A DNA stretch of 9,198 nt, from NCBI GenBank assembly GCA_947484535.1, contig CANKPO010000036.1, positions 1-9,198 on the forward strand, in the 5' to 3' direction. Within the stretch, counting starts at the first letter, position 1. Each line of letters starts with the position of its first letter. A program made the translations under genes and the position numbers. This DNA is from Caulobacteraceae bacterium (GTDB taxonomy: Bacteria; Pseudomonadota; Alphaproteobacteria; Caulobacterales; Caulobacteraceae). The notes under the pieces are model-generated. The model did not search any database. It saw only the letters and a list, made by a program, of their open reading frames with translations, and was not told where the DNA came from. Below, one piece after another: positions 1-5,707 of the stretch.

Positions 1-2437
1 CTTCCGGCCGATAGACGCCCAGTCCGCCGCCCTCGATCATGGCCGGACCGCCCATGCCGATGTTGGAATCTTGGGTGGCGATGATCACATCGGTGCAGCC
101 GAGCAGTGCGGCATTTCCGGCAAAACAGCGCCCTGAGACAATGCCGACCAGAGGGGCCTGACCGCTCAGCTTGGCCATGGACAGGAAGCTTGGTACGTCC
201 AGACCCGCTACCCCGATGGAATCGACATCGCCCGGACGCCCGCCGCCGCCCTCTGCAAACAGGACCGTCGGGATTTTCCACTCTTCGATAATGCCCAGGA
301 GACGGTCGGTCTTCTTGTGGTTCATATGGCCTTGGGTGCCGGCCAGAACCGTAAAGTCATAGGCGAGTACGGCGGTACGGGCCTTGTCTTCGCTAAAGTG
401 AGCCCCGTTGACCGAGCCAATGCCGGTGATCATGCCGTCGGCGGGTGTATTGCGTACCAGATCATCGAGCGAGCGACGGCGACGCTGAGCCGCGACGGCC
501 AAAGCGCCATATTCGATGAAACTGCCCTCGTCACAGAGATCGGCAATATTTTCGCGAACCATGCGCTGATTGCGGCCATGTCGGCGCGCCACAGCCTCAG
601 GGCGGTTCTCATCCAAGCCGTAGGAATGGCTTTCAATGACGGTGGCAAGGTCGGGTCGGATATGGTCCAGATCGACCACCGTCTCGGTCTCTGCGACCGC
701 CGCGCCGACCTCCGCCGGTTCAATGAACATCAGGGGATCGGCTTCGAACACCGTGTCGCCTGCTACCGGGCCGACGGCGCGGACATAGCCGCTGCGGTCA
801 GCGAGGATGACATGCTCCATCTTCATCGATTCCAGCACCGCGACCTGCTGGCCCTCACGGACCAGATCGCCAACGGCGACATCGGTGCCGACCAGCTTGC
901 CGGACATGGGCGCGCTCAGGGGCAGGCTGCCGTCTGGGCCAGACGCCAGACTGGCGCTAGCGCTGCTGGCTGCAGGCGCATTAGCCGCGAAATATTGCGC
1001 GGTTGGCACGCTCGATTGATCGGCCAACAGGCTTGATGCATAGTCTTCTATAAATCGCGTATAGATCTGATTGGATTGTAGTTCAGGCCGCTTAAGAAGA
1101 CTCTGAAGGAAGCCGATATTGCTCGCCACACCCTCAAGGCGGAACTGCGCCAGCGCGCGCGATGCTGCCGCAATGGCGCGGTCAAAATCCGGGCTAGCGC
1201 TCGAGACAATGACCTTGGCCAAGAGGCTGTCAAAATGGGGGCTAGGCCTAAAACCCGCATAGCCGAAACTGTCAACCCGCACCCCCGGACCGCTGGGTGG
1301 CTCAAACAGGCTCAAGGTGCCGCTCGACGGACGAGCGTGGCCTAGAGCGTCCATGGTCTCCATATTGACCCGAAGCTGGATGGCATAGCCGCGCGGTGCA
1401 GGGATGTTGTCGGCTGTCAGGCCCAGATCGGCAAGGCTCTGTCCCCCGGCGATACTCAGTTGCAAGGCCACCAGATCGAGACCCGTGACGGCCTCGGTGA
1501 CCGTATGCTCGACCTGCAGACGTGGATTGGCCTCGATAAAGGCGAAGGCGCCCTCGCCATCTGGATCGGCCTCGGCATCGACCAGAAACTCAAAGGTGCC
1601 CAGACTACGATAGGCGCAGGCCTTGGCCATGCTGAGGGCGGCATCGACAAGCCGCTGGCGCAGAGCGGGGGTCAGGCTGGGACTGGGCGCGACCTCGATC
1701 AGTTTTTGATGCTGGCGCTGGAGCGTACATTCGCGCTCGCCAAGGGCCAGAACCACGTCCCCGTCGCCAATGACCTGTATCTCGACGTGACGCGCACGGC
1801 GGATCAGACGCTCGACATAGAGCCCGCCATCGCCAAAGGCCGCCTTGGCCTCGGAGGCGCAGCGCTCATAGGCCGCCTCGATCTGATCAGCCTCGGTAAT
1901 GACCCGCATGCCGCGTCCGCCGCCGCCCGCCAGCGCCTTGATCATCATGGCACCGTTCGCACCCTGCCCCGCAAAGAAGGCCTTCGCCTCGTCCAGCGAC
2001 ACGGCCCGATTGACACCCGCCAGTAAGGGCACGCCCAGCCGCGCGGCCAGATCGCGCGCCGAACCCTTATCGCCAAACAGGGCCAGCATCTCCGGGCTCG
2101 GGCCAACAAAGACCAGACCCGCTTCAGCGCAGGCGGCGGCGAAGGTGGCATTCTCGCTCAAGAACCCATAGCCGGGATGGATGCCATCACAGCCCTGCGC
2201 CTTGGCGACGGCAATGATCGCTGCCCCGTCCAGATAGGCCCCGGCCCCCACACCCTTGAGCGCCACGGCAATATCGGCCTGCTTGATATGCAAGGAGGTC
2301 GCATCATCCTCGGAAAAGACCGCGACGGTGGCCATGCCAAGGTCTGCGGCGGCCCGAAGGACGCGGATGGCGATCTCGGCGCGATTGGCGACGAGCAGGC
2401 GGGTGAGTGGGCGCGATTGCGATGTGATCTGGGTCAT
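1..2437 (-). CDS. Single-chain acyl-CoA carboxylase (BC-BCCP-CT), 3'-truncated by the window edge
   Basis: A biotin-dependent carboxylase that should carboxylate an acyl-CoA (acetyl-, propionyl- or longer) using ATP and bicarbonate. My translation runs without a stop for 812 codons. Residues about 10-460 are the biotin carboxylase: it opens LLVANRAEIAIRVLRA, has the ATP-grasp glycine loop GGGGRGMR at 171-178, ECTLQRQHQK further on, and the catalytic NPRLQVEH at 304-311. The biotin carrier domain follows at about 500-570, with the biotinyl lysine K539 in VLESMKMEH. From about 590 a carboxyltransferase begins, with GGGRPGD, GRCFAGNAAL (769-778) and GMGGPAMIEGGGLG. The ATG at 2437 is the first possible start because an in-frame TAG lies five codons upstream; AGAGG sits about 11 nt before it. 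The domain order matches the 120-kDa single-chain long-chain acyl-CoA carboxylase (LCC) type known from Mycobacterium avium. Acyl specificity cannot be read from this part. The carboxyltransferase is cut at base 1. Confidence 0.93.
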   Translation of the reverse strand, partial: MTQITSQSRPLTRLLVANRAEIAIRVLRAAADLGMATVAVFSEDDATSLHIKQADIAVALKGVGAGAYLDGAAIIAVAKAQGCDGIHPGYGFLSENATFAAACAEAGLVFVGPSPEMLALFGDKGSARDLAARLGVPLLAGVNRAVSLDEAKAFFAGQGANGAMMIKALAGGGGRGMRVITEADQIEAAYERCASEAKAAFGDGGLYVERLIRRARHVEIQVIGDGDVVLALGERECTLQRQHQKLIEVAPSPSLTPALRQRLVDAALSMAKACAYRSLGTFEFLVDAEADPDGEGAFAFIEANPRLQVEHTVTEAVTGLDLVALQLSIAGGQSLADLGLTADNIPAPRGYAIQLRVNMETMDALGHARPSSGTLSLFEPPSGPGVRVDSFGYAGFRPSPHFDSLLAKVIVSSASPDFDRAIAAASRALAQFRLEGVASNIGFLQSLLKRPELQSNQIYTRFIEDYASSLLADQSSVPTAQYFAANAPAASSASASLASGPDGSLPLSAPMSGKLVGTDVAVGDLVREGQQVAVLESMKMEHVILADRSGYVRAVGPVAGDTVFEADPLMFIEPAEVGAAVAETETVVDLDHIRPDLATVIESHSYGLDENRPEAVARRHGRNQRMVRENIADLCDEGSFIEYGALAVAAQRRRRSLDDLVRNTPADGMITGIGSVNGAHFSEDKARTAVLAYDFTVLAGTQGHMNHKKTDRLLGIIEEWKIPTVLFAEGGGGRPGDVDSIGVAGLDVPSFLSMAKLSGQAPLVGIVSGRCFAGNAALLGCTDVIIATQDSNIGMGGPAMIEGGGLGVYRPE

Positions 2438-2470
2438 GACTGGATCAGACCTCTAGGATCGCGCCCTGTC

Positions 2471-2490
2471 TAGACCTTTCCCTAGGTCAA
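2471..2490. promoter_or_regulatory. Imperfect palindrome upstream of the carboxylase gene (candidate operator)
   Basis: A 20-bp imperfect palindrome, TAGACCT-N6-AGGTCAA, with 6 of 7 arm positions matching. It lies in the 69-bp gap between the methionine sulfoxide reductase stop and the carboxylase ATG, 34-53 bp before that ATG. The symmetry and position fit a binding site for a dimeric regulator. I cannot name one, and no convincing -10 box accompanies the TTGACC that forms one arm. Confidence 0.3.
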
Positions 2491-2506
2491 TCCTGCGCGA
2501 AGGCGA

Positions 2507-3010
2507 CTAAAGAGGGCCGCCGAATGTGTCTCGAAGGATCTGCTCAAGCCACACCTGATCAACCTCATCAAAGGCGGCGGGCTGATCGGAATCGACATCA
2601 AAGACCGCGATCAACCGGCCGTCAGCATCAAAGACCGGCACGACGATCTCGCTCTGCGACCGACCATCACAGGCAATGTGACCGGGAAAGGCATGCACAT
2701 CCTTGACCAGCTGGGTCTTGCCCGTCAGCGCCGCCGCGCCGCAGACACCCCGGCCAAAGGCAATGCGAAGGCAGCCGAGCGTTCCCTGATAGGGCCCGAC
2801 GACCAACTCGTCGGGCTTGACCGGATCAACGCAATAGAAACCGGTCCAGAAATAGGCCTCGAAACTGTTGGCCAGCATCGAGGCAACCGTAGCCATCCGC
2901 GCCGTGAGGTTGGTCTCGCCCTCCAGAACCGCCGCAATCTCTTGCGCGACCTCGCCATAGCGGGCCGAACGATCAGCAGATAAAACCTTGTCGTTAAAGG
3001 CTTCAGCCAT
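2507..3010 (-). CDS. msrC: Free methionine-(R)-sulfoxide reductase (GAF domain, MsrC/YebR family)
   Basis: Reduces free L-methionine-(R)-sulfoxide to methionine in the cytoplasm, with thioredoxin as the usual reductant. The 167-residue protein is one GAF domain of normal family length. It carries the signature GPYQGTLGCLRIAFGRGVCG at 72-91, then FPGHIACD at 108-115 and SEIVVPVFD. The three family cysteines are all present: C80, C90 and C114, matching C84, C94 and C118 of the E. coli enzyme. The catalytic and resolving thiols are therefore intact. The ATG lies only 3 nt after the TAG of the GDT1-family exporter, so the two are probably co-transcribed and translationally coupled; the ribosome site GGGATAGG overlaps the exporter's stop. 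The carboxylase follows 69 bp downstream on the same strand. Confidence 0.93.
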   Translation of the reverse strand: MAEAFNDKVLSADRSARYGEVAQEIAAVLEGETNLTARMATVASMLANSFEAYFWTGFYCVDPVKPDELVVGPYQGTLGCLRIAFGRGVCGAAALTGKTQLVKDVHAFPGHIACDGRSQSEIVVPVFDADGRLIAVFDVDSDQPAAFDEVDQVWLEQILRDTFGGPL

Positions 3011-3013
3011 GGC

Positions 3014-3589
3014 CTATCCCAACAGTCCTGAGGTTTGGAGCAGGGTCCAAACCCCAATCGCGGCAAAAAGGCCTGCCGCTGCCATGCGCACAACCGCCAT
3101 GGGCGCAACCTTGGTCGCGGCTTCGCCCAAAAGAACCGCTGGCACATTGGCCAACATCATGCCCGCGGTTGTACCCGCTGCGACCCAGAATATGTCGTGA
3201 TATTTGGCCGCCAAGGCAACCGTCGCGATCTGAGTCTTGTCGCCATTTTCGACGAGGAAGAAGGCAATAGCCGTCGTGACGAAAATCCCAAACCGAGGTG
3301 GCTTTGCATCCAGCTCTTCGGCCTTGTCCGGCACCAAGATCCAAGCGCCCATGACCAAGAACGACGCACCGACCACATAGCCGAACCATTGGGCTGCCAA
3401 GATGCCAGAGACGAAATAGCCTAGGGTGGCCGCTAACCCGTGATTGGCAAGGGTGGCGACCAGAATGCCCAAGATAATGGGGATAGGCCGCTTAAAGCGA
3501 GCGGCCAACAGGATGGCCAACAGTTGGGTCTTGTCCCCGATCTCTGCCAAGGCGACGACAAAGGTCGAGATCCAAAAGGAATGGTCCAA
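3014..3589 (-). CDS. GDT1/TMEM165 (UPF0016) family divalent cation exporter, TTG start
   Basis: An inner-membrane protein of the GDT1/TMEM165 family; characterised members move Mn2+ or Ca2+, and bacterial ones such as Vibrio MneA export manganese. Numbered from the TTG, the protein has 191 residues, about six hydrophobic segments (near 4-24, 36-58, 65-87, 100-120, 133-155, 168-187) and the two family signatures: E16-I-G-D-K-T21 in the first helix and E114-N-G-D-K-T119 in the fourth. The two halves are the expected inverted duplication, with a polar loop at 88-98. I chose TTG at 3589 because a clean AGGAG (3602-3598) lies 8 nt upstream and the family begins right before the first signature. 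An in-frame ATG at 3679 would add 30 polar residues encoded through a strong RNA hairpin and looks wrong. Mn2+ versus Ca2+ is not decided by the sequence. Confidence 0.9.
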   Translation of the reverse strand: MDHSFWISTFVVALAEIGDKTQLLAILLAARFKRPIPIILGILVATLANHGLAATLGYFVSGILAAQWFGYVVGASFLVMGAWILVPDKAEELDAKPPRFGIFVTTAIAFFLVENGDKTQIATVALAAKYHDIFWVAAGTTAGMMLANVPAVLLGEAATKVAPMAVVRMAAAGLFAAIGVWTLLQTSGLLG

Positions 3590-3816
3590 TGGCCAAACTC
3601 CTAAGCGCTTGCGGTAAACCAACAGCAGCGTCTCTTCAGGGGCCGCGTGGCCCCTATTGAGGGGGCATAGACTAGCCATTCACGGGGTTCAAGGCGCATG
3701 GGCGGTGCAGACCTGCCGCTTAGGGCACAGCGATCGACCTCTATCCCCAGGGCGACCCTAGCCAACCGCCTCAAATAGGGGAGCATGACAAAGCCTCTCC
3801 CTCAGATTGATTCCTT
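3590..3816 (-). promoter_or_regulatory. Long structured 5' leader of the GDT1-family exporter gene
   Basis: About 230 nt separate the probable transcription start near 3816 from the TTG at 3589. Read on the minus strand, GGGGATAGA (3748-3740) can pair with TCTATGCCCC (3671-3662), enclosing an 80-nt domain with its own hairpin (GCGGCAG...CTGCACCGC). Just downstream, AGGGGCC-ACGC-GGCCCCT (3655-3638) forms a perfect 7-bp stem. Its GGGG could instead pair with the CCCCC at 3665-3661, so two structures are mutually exclusive. No U-run follows, so a switch would more likely act on translation. A 61-codon frame (3786-3601) with a good ribosome site also runs through the leader. Manganese exporters of this family are often under the yybP-ykoY Mn2+ riboswitch, but I could not find its conserved GGGGAGUA core, so this is only a candidate. 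Confidence 0.4.
3638..3655 (-). other. Perfect GC-rich hairpin in the exporter leader
   Basis: Seven base pairs (AGGGGCC/GGCCCCT) close a four-base loop. The hairpin ends 49 bp before the TTG start. No T-tract follows on either strand, so it is not a standard terminator. Confidence 0.5.
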
Positions 3817-3822
3817 TAGCGA

Positions 3823-3828
3823 ATTATA
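3823..3828 (-). promoter_or_regulatory. Candidate -10 box (TATAAT) for the exporter operon
   Basis: A perfect TATAAT on the minus strand, inside the most AT-rich stretch of the divergent spacer (about 3805-3842). There is no good -35 box at 16-18 bp, so the call rests on the -10 match and location alone. Transcription would begin near 3816. Confidence 0.35.
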
Positions 3829-3865
3829 AATATCAGTTTTAGGATGAGCGCTCCAAGGTGTAGAC

Positions 3866-3871
3866 TAGAAT
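3866..3871 (+). promoter_or_regulatory. Weak candidate -10 box (TAGAAT) for the gene at 3917
   Basis: TAGAAT lies 45 bp before the ATG on the plus strand and differs from the consensus at one base. No recognisable -35 box sits at the right distance. Confidence 0.2.
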
Positions 3872-3916
3872 CTTCGCCCCGTTAGCGTTGATCGACAGTG
3901 ACCACCGAGTGGATAA

Positions 3917-5047
3917 ATGAACGACCGTACCGTCCGCAATCTGGCTCAACTTGAGAGCAGCGCCTCATCCGCGCGCGTTCTCAATCTTCGCGCCGTACAG
4001 GTTCGATCAGGCCAGACCGAAGAATATACGCGGTTCCCGCTCTTTCAGAATGCCGCCCTAAATCGCGCCATCATCACCAAACATAGGCTGCGGGCGAACG
4101 AGATGGACGCCTTTCCCTATGCACGCAACTCGGCGACCAAAATCATCCTGCCGATCGAGGTCAGCGACCTGCGCATGGGCGGGCAATATGCCTTTATCGG
4201 GCAGAACAACTTTAAAGAAATTCTCTGCAACACGCTGAACACCCGCATCCAAGATCTGAGAGCAGATCTGGCCGTGTTGCAGTTGCTCGACGAGTCCCCG
4301 TCCCTCGACCCGTTCCTCATTCGCGAACAGCTCGCGCGGCAAGGCATTAAACCCGCCCGTTGCTATTTTGAGATTTCAGACGCGGATACGGCGCGGATGT
4401 TCGCCTTCGCTCAGAAGGAGATTGAAGCCTTGGTGCGCATGTCGGTGGGTGAGGATGGCAATGTGGCCTATGCCGGAACCTTGGCCCGCAAACTTCTAGC
4501 CAACTCCGCAGACAGCGATCTAGACCCCCTACGCCTGACCATGCAGATGGATCGGATGCAGTTCCAAGAGGGTATTTTCTGCTGGAAGGCCTTTATCTAT
4601 TATAAATGGCAACTGGGAGACATGTTGCCCAAGCTGCCCGACATCTTGAACCAGATTGAAAAGGTTCAACCGCGCGGCAATACGGACGACGAGACCCGGG
4701 TCTACATCACCAGTGCACGGGTGAATCTGCGCAAAAAAATCATCACCGCATCGCAAAGCGTCAAGAGTACCATCGCCGTCTACGACCAGTCCTACAGTCG
4801 AATGACGAAAGAGGGAAAACCCGCTGATTTCAGGGACTTTTTGATCACGGCACCAGAACTGTTTGCACAGCTTGGCGAACGGCTGGGCGCTATTGATCAC
4901 GTGATTAGCTTCTGGCGCTACAAGTTCCCCAATGGCCGCCCACCCATCATCACGCCAGACGAACTGACCGACGTTTTCATGGATTTTGAGCAGAGCCTTA
5001 ACTTCCCCGACCTGCCGGTCGAAAGCAACATCGTCCTAAATAGCTAG
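3917..5047 (+). CDS. Uncharacterised 376-residue soluble protein
   Basis: I do not recognise a named family. The 376-residue product has no signal peptide or membrane helix and is predicted cytoplasmic. The first 20 residues are low-complexity. Residues 25-103 look like a compact, possibly beta-rich domain (RFPLFQNAALNRAI at 39-52, then KIILPIEVSDLRMGGQYAFIGQ at 75-96, described here as two linked motifs). From about 105 the protein is mostly alpha-helical, with SPSLDPFLIREQL at 127-139, a GIKPARCYFEIS turn at 143-154, and an aromatic block around W223-W231 (WKAFIYYKW). Basic and acidic residues are well spread and codon use matches the neighbours, so it looks like a real, resident gene. GAGTGG lies 5-10 nt before the ATG. 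It is transcribed divergently from the exporter operon and convergently with the gene at 5055-5465. No catalytic motif was seen. Confidence 0.85.
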   Translation: MNDRTVRNLAQLESSASSARVLNLRAVQVRSGQTEEYTRFPLFQNAALNRAIITKHRLRANEMDAFPYARNSATKIILPIEVSDLRMGGQYAFIGQNNFKEILCNTLNTRIQDLRADLAVLQLLDESPSLDPFLIREQLARQGIKPARCYFEISDADTARMFAFAQKEIEALVRMSVGEDGNVAYAGTLARKLLANSADSDLDPLRLTMQMDRMQFQEGIFCWKAFIYYKWQLGDMLPKLPDILNQIEKVQPRGNTDDETRVYITSARVNLRKKIITASQSVKSTIAVYDQSYSRMTKEGKPADFRDFLITAPELFAQLGERLGAIDHVISFWRYKFPNGRPPIITPDELTDVFMDFEQSLNFPDLPVESNIVLNS

Positions 5048-5054
5048 GGCTCGT

Positions 5055-5465
5055 CTAGGCCTTAAAGAACCCGTTGGCGGCAGGCTTGAAAGGCAGATAT
5101 CCGCGCTCTACCATCCGGCGCATGGCCTCATAGGACTCCGACAGTTCTTCGTAGGCGCCGCGCAGGTTCTTCAGTTTCGTAACCTGCTCTGCATTCAGCG
5201 GTGAGGGCACTTGGGTTTGGCTCAGGGCTTCTGACACCCAAGCGGCGCGGGCCAATGCCGTTGCTGCTGCGAGCCGTTGGAACTTCTCCGCATCAGCAAA
5301 ACCGAGCGTGCGTGAGATAACCTCTCTATTGGCAGCAAATACCGTATAGTCAATCTGTTCGAGTTGACCGCGCAGACGGCGCTGTGAAGCGGGATCGGAG
5401 TCAATATCTGGCTCAAAATGATCATTTCCAGACCGACGATAGCTTGATGATCTTGACGTAGACAT
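5055..5465 (-). CDS. Uncharacterised 136-residue helical protein
   Basis: No family recognised. The start at 5465 is preferred because GAGAGGGG lies just upstream of it. A longer frame from 5516 would add 17 residues and run across a palindrome that looks like an operator. Residues 1-30 are polar, serine- and arginine-rich and probably disordered (MSTSRSSSYRRSG...). Residues about 30-120 are rich in alanine, leucine, glutamate and arginine and should form three or so helices. The last is strongly amphipathic (YEELSESYEAMRRMVERGY). The protein ends in a short hydrophobic tail with three phenylalanines. No cysteine, membrane segment or enzyme motif is visible. Its stop codon faces that of the unknown gene at 3917-5047 across 7 bp, with no terminator between them. 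Confidence 0.72.
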   Translation of the reverse strand: MSTSRSSSYRRSGNDHFEPDIDSDPASQRRLRGQLEQIDYTVFAANREVISRTLGFADAEKFQRLAAATALARAAWVSEALSQTQVPSPLNAEQVTKLKNLRGAYEELSESYEAMRRMVERGYLPFKPAANGFFKA

Positions 5466-5500
5466 GAAGTTCTTCCCCTCTCCCAGAGGCGACATCAGAC

Positions 5501-5518
5501 AGGTGAAACCTCTCACCT
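5501..5518. promoter_or_regulatory. Perfect inverted repeat before the 136-residue gene (candidate operator)
   Basis: AGGTGA-N6-TCACCT has perfect 6-bp arms. It lies 36-53 bp upstream of the ATG at 5465, where a repressor dimer or a leader hairpin could act. The regulator is unknown. Confidence 0.35.
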
Positions 5519-5539
5519 TGAGCCTAACAGAAACTTAAT

Positions 5540-5593
5540 GAGTGCTAACAAACAAAAATATAGCCGCGCGTCAAACGCGAATAATTGGCACTC
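5540..5593. repeat. Inverted repeat with a 36-bp centre in the divergent spacer
   Basis: GAGTGCTAA (5540-5548) can pair with TTGGCACTC (5585-5593) over nine positions with one G-T wobble. The short palindrome at 5567-5579 lies inside. The arms equal the half-sites of the CIRCE heat-shock operator but in the opposite order and with the wrong spacing, so this is not called CIRCE. Confidence 0.35.
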
Positions 5594-5707
5594 ACGAAGT
5601 CAATAGAATAGCTTACGAAATGAGTATTTCAAACAGTCTGAAAGAAGCAAGTTGACCAATTGCCACGGACTGAGCAATTCCCTGTCGATCATATTATGGA
5701 GCCGGTC

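Larger units (their letters stand above)
5466..5707. promoter_or_regulatory. Divergent promoter region between the small unknown gene and the amidohydrolase
   Basis: 242 bp of lower-GC DNA that must hold both start signals. It contains two inverted repeats (5501-5518 and 5540-5593, listed separately) and a small hairpin, CGCGT-CAA-ACGCG, at 5567-5579. TTGACC at 5652-5657 and TTGGCA at 5585-5590 resemble -35 boxes, but neither has a good -10 box at 16-18 bp. No small gene is evident. Confidence 0.45.

Noticed and set aside
317..1036. 239-codon plus-strand frame
   Set aside because: It lies opposite the acyl-CoA carboxylase, whose minus-strand translation shows every expected motif. Long antisense frames are common in GC-rich genes.
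1460..2026. 188-codon plus-strand frame
   Set aside because: Antisense shadow of the biotin carboxylase domain; the product shows no recognisable domain.
3590..3816. Definite yybP-ykoY Mn2+ riboswitch
   Set aside because: The conserved GGGGAGUA core was not found on the minus strand, so only a general structured leader is reported.
5540..5593. CIRCE heat-shock operator
   Set aside because: The half-sites are in the opposite order and 36 bp apart instead of 9, and no chaperone gene is adjacent.
5585..5600. Sigma-54 promoter (TTGGCAC)
   Set aside because: The -24-like GG is present, but the GC expected 10 bp later reads GT and the -12 TTGC is missing.
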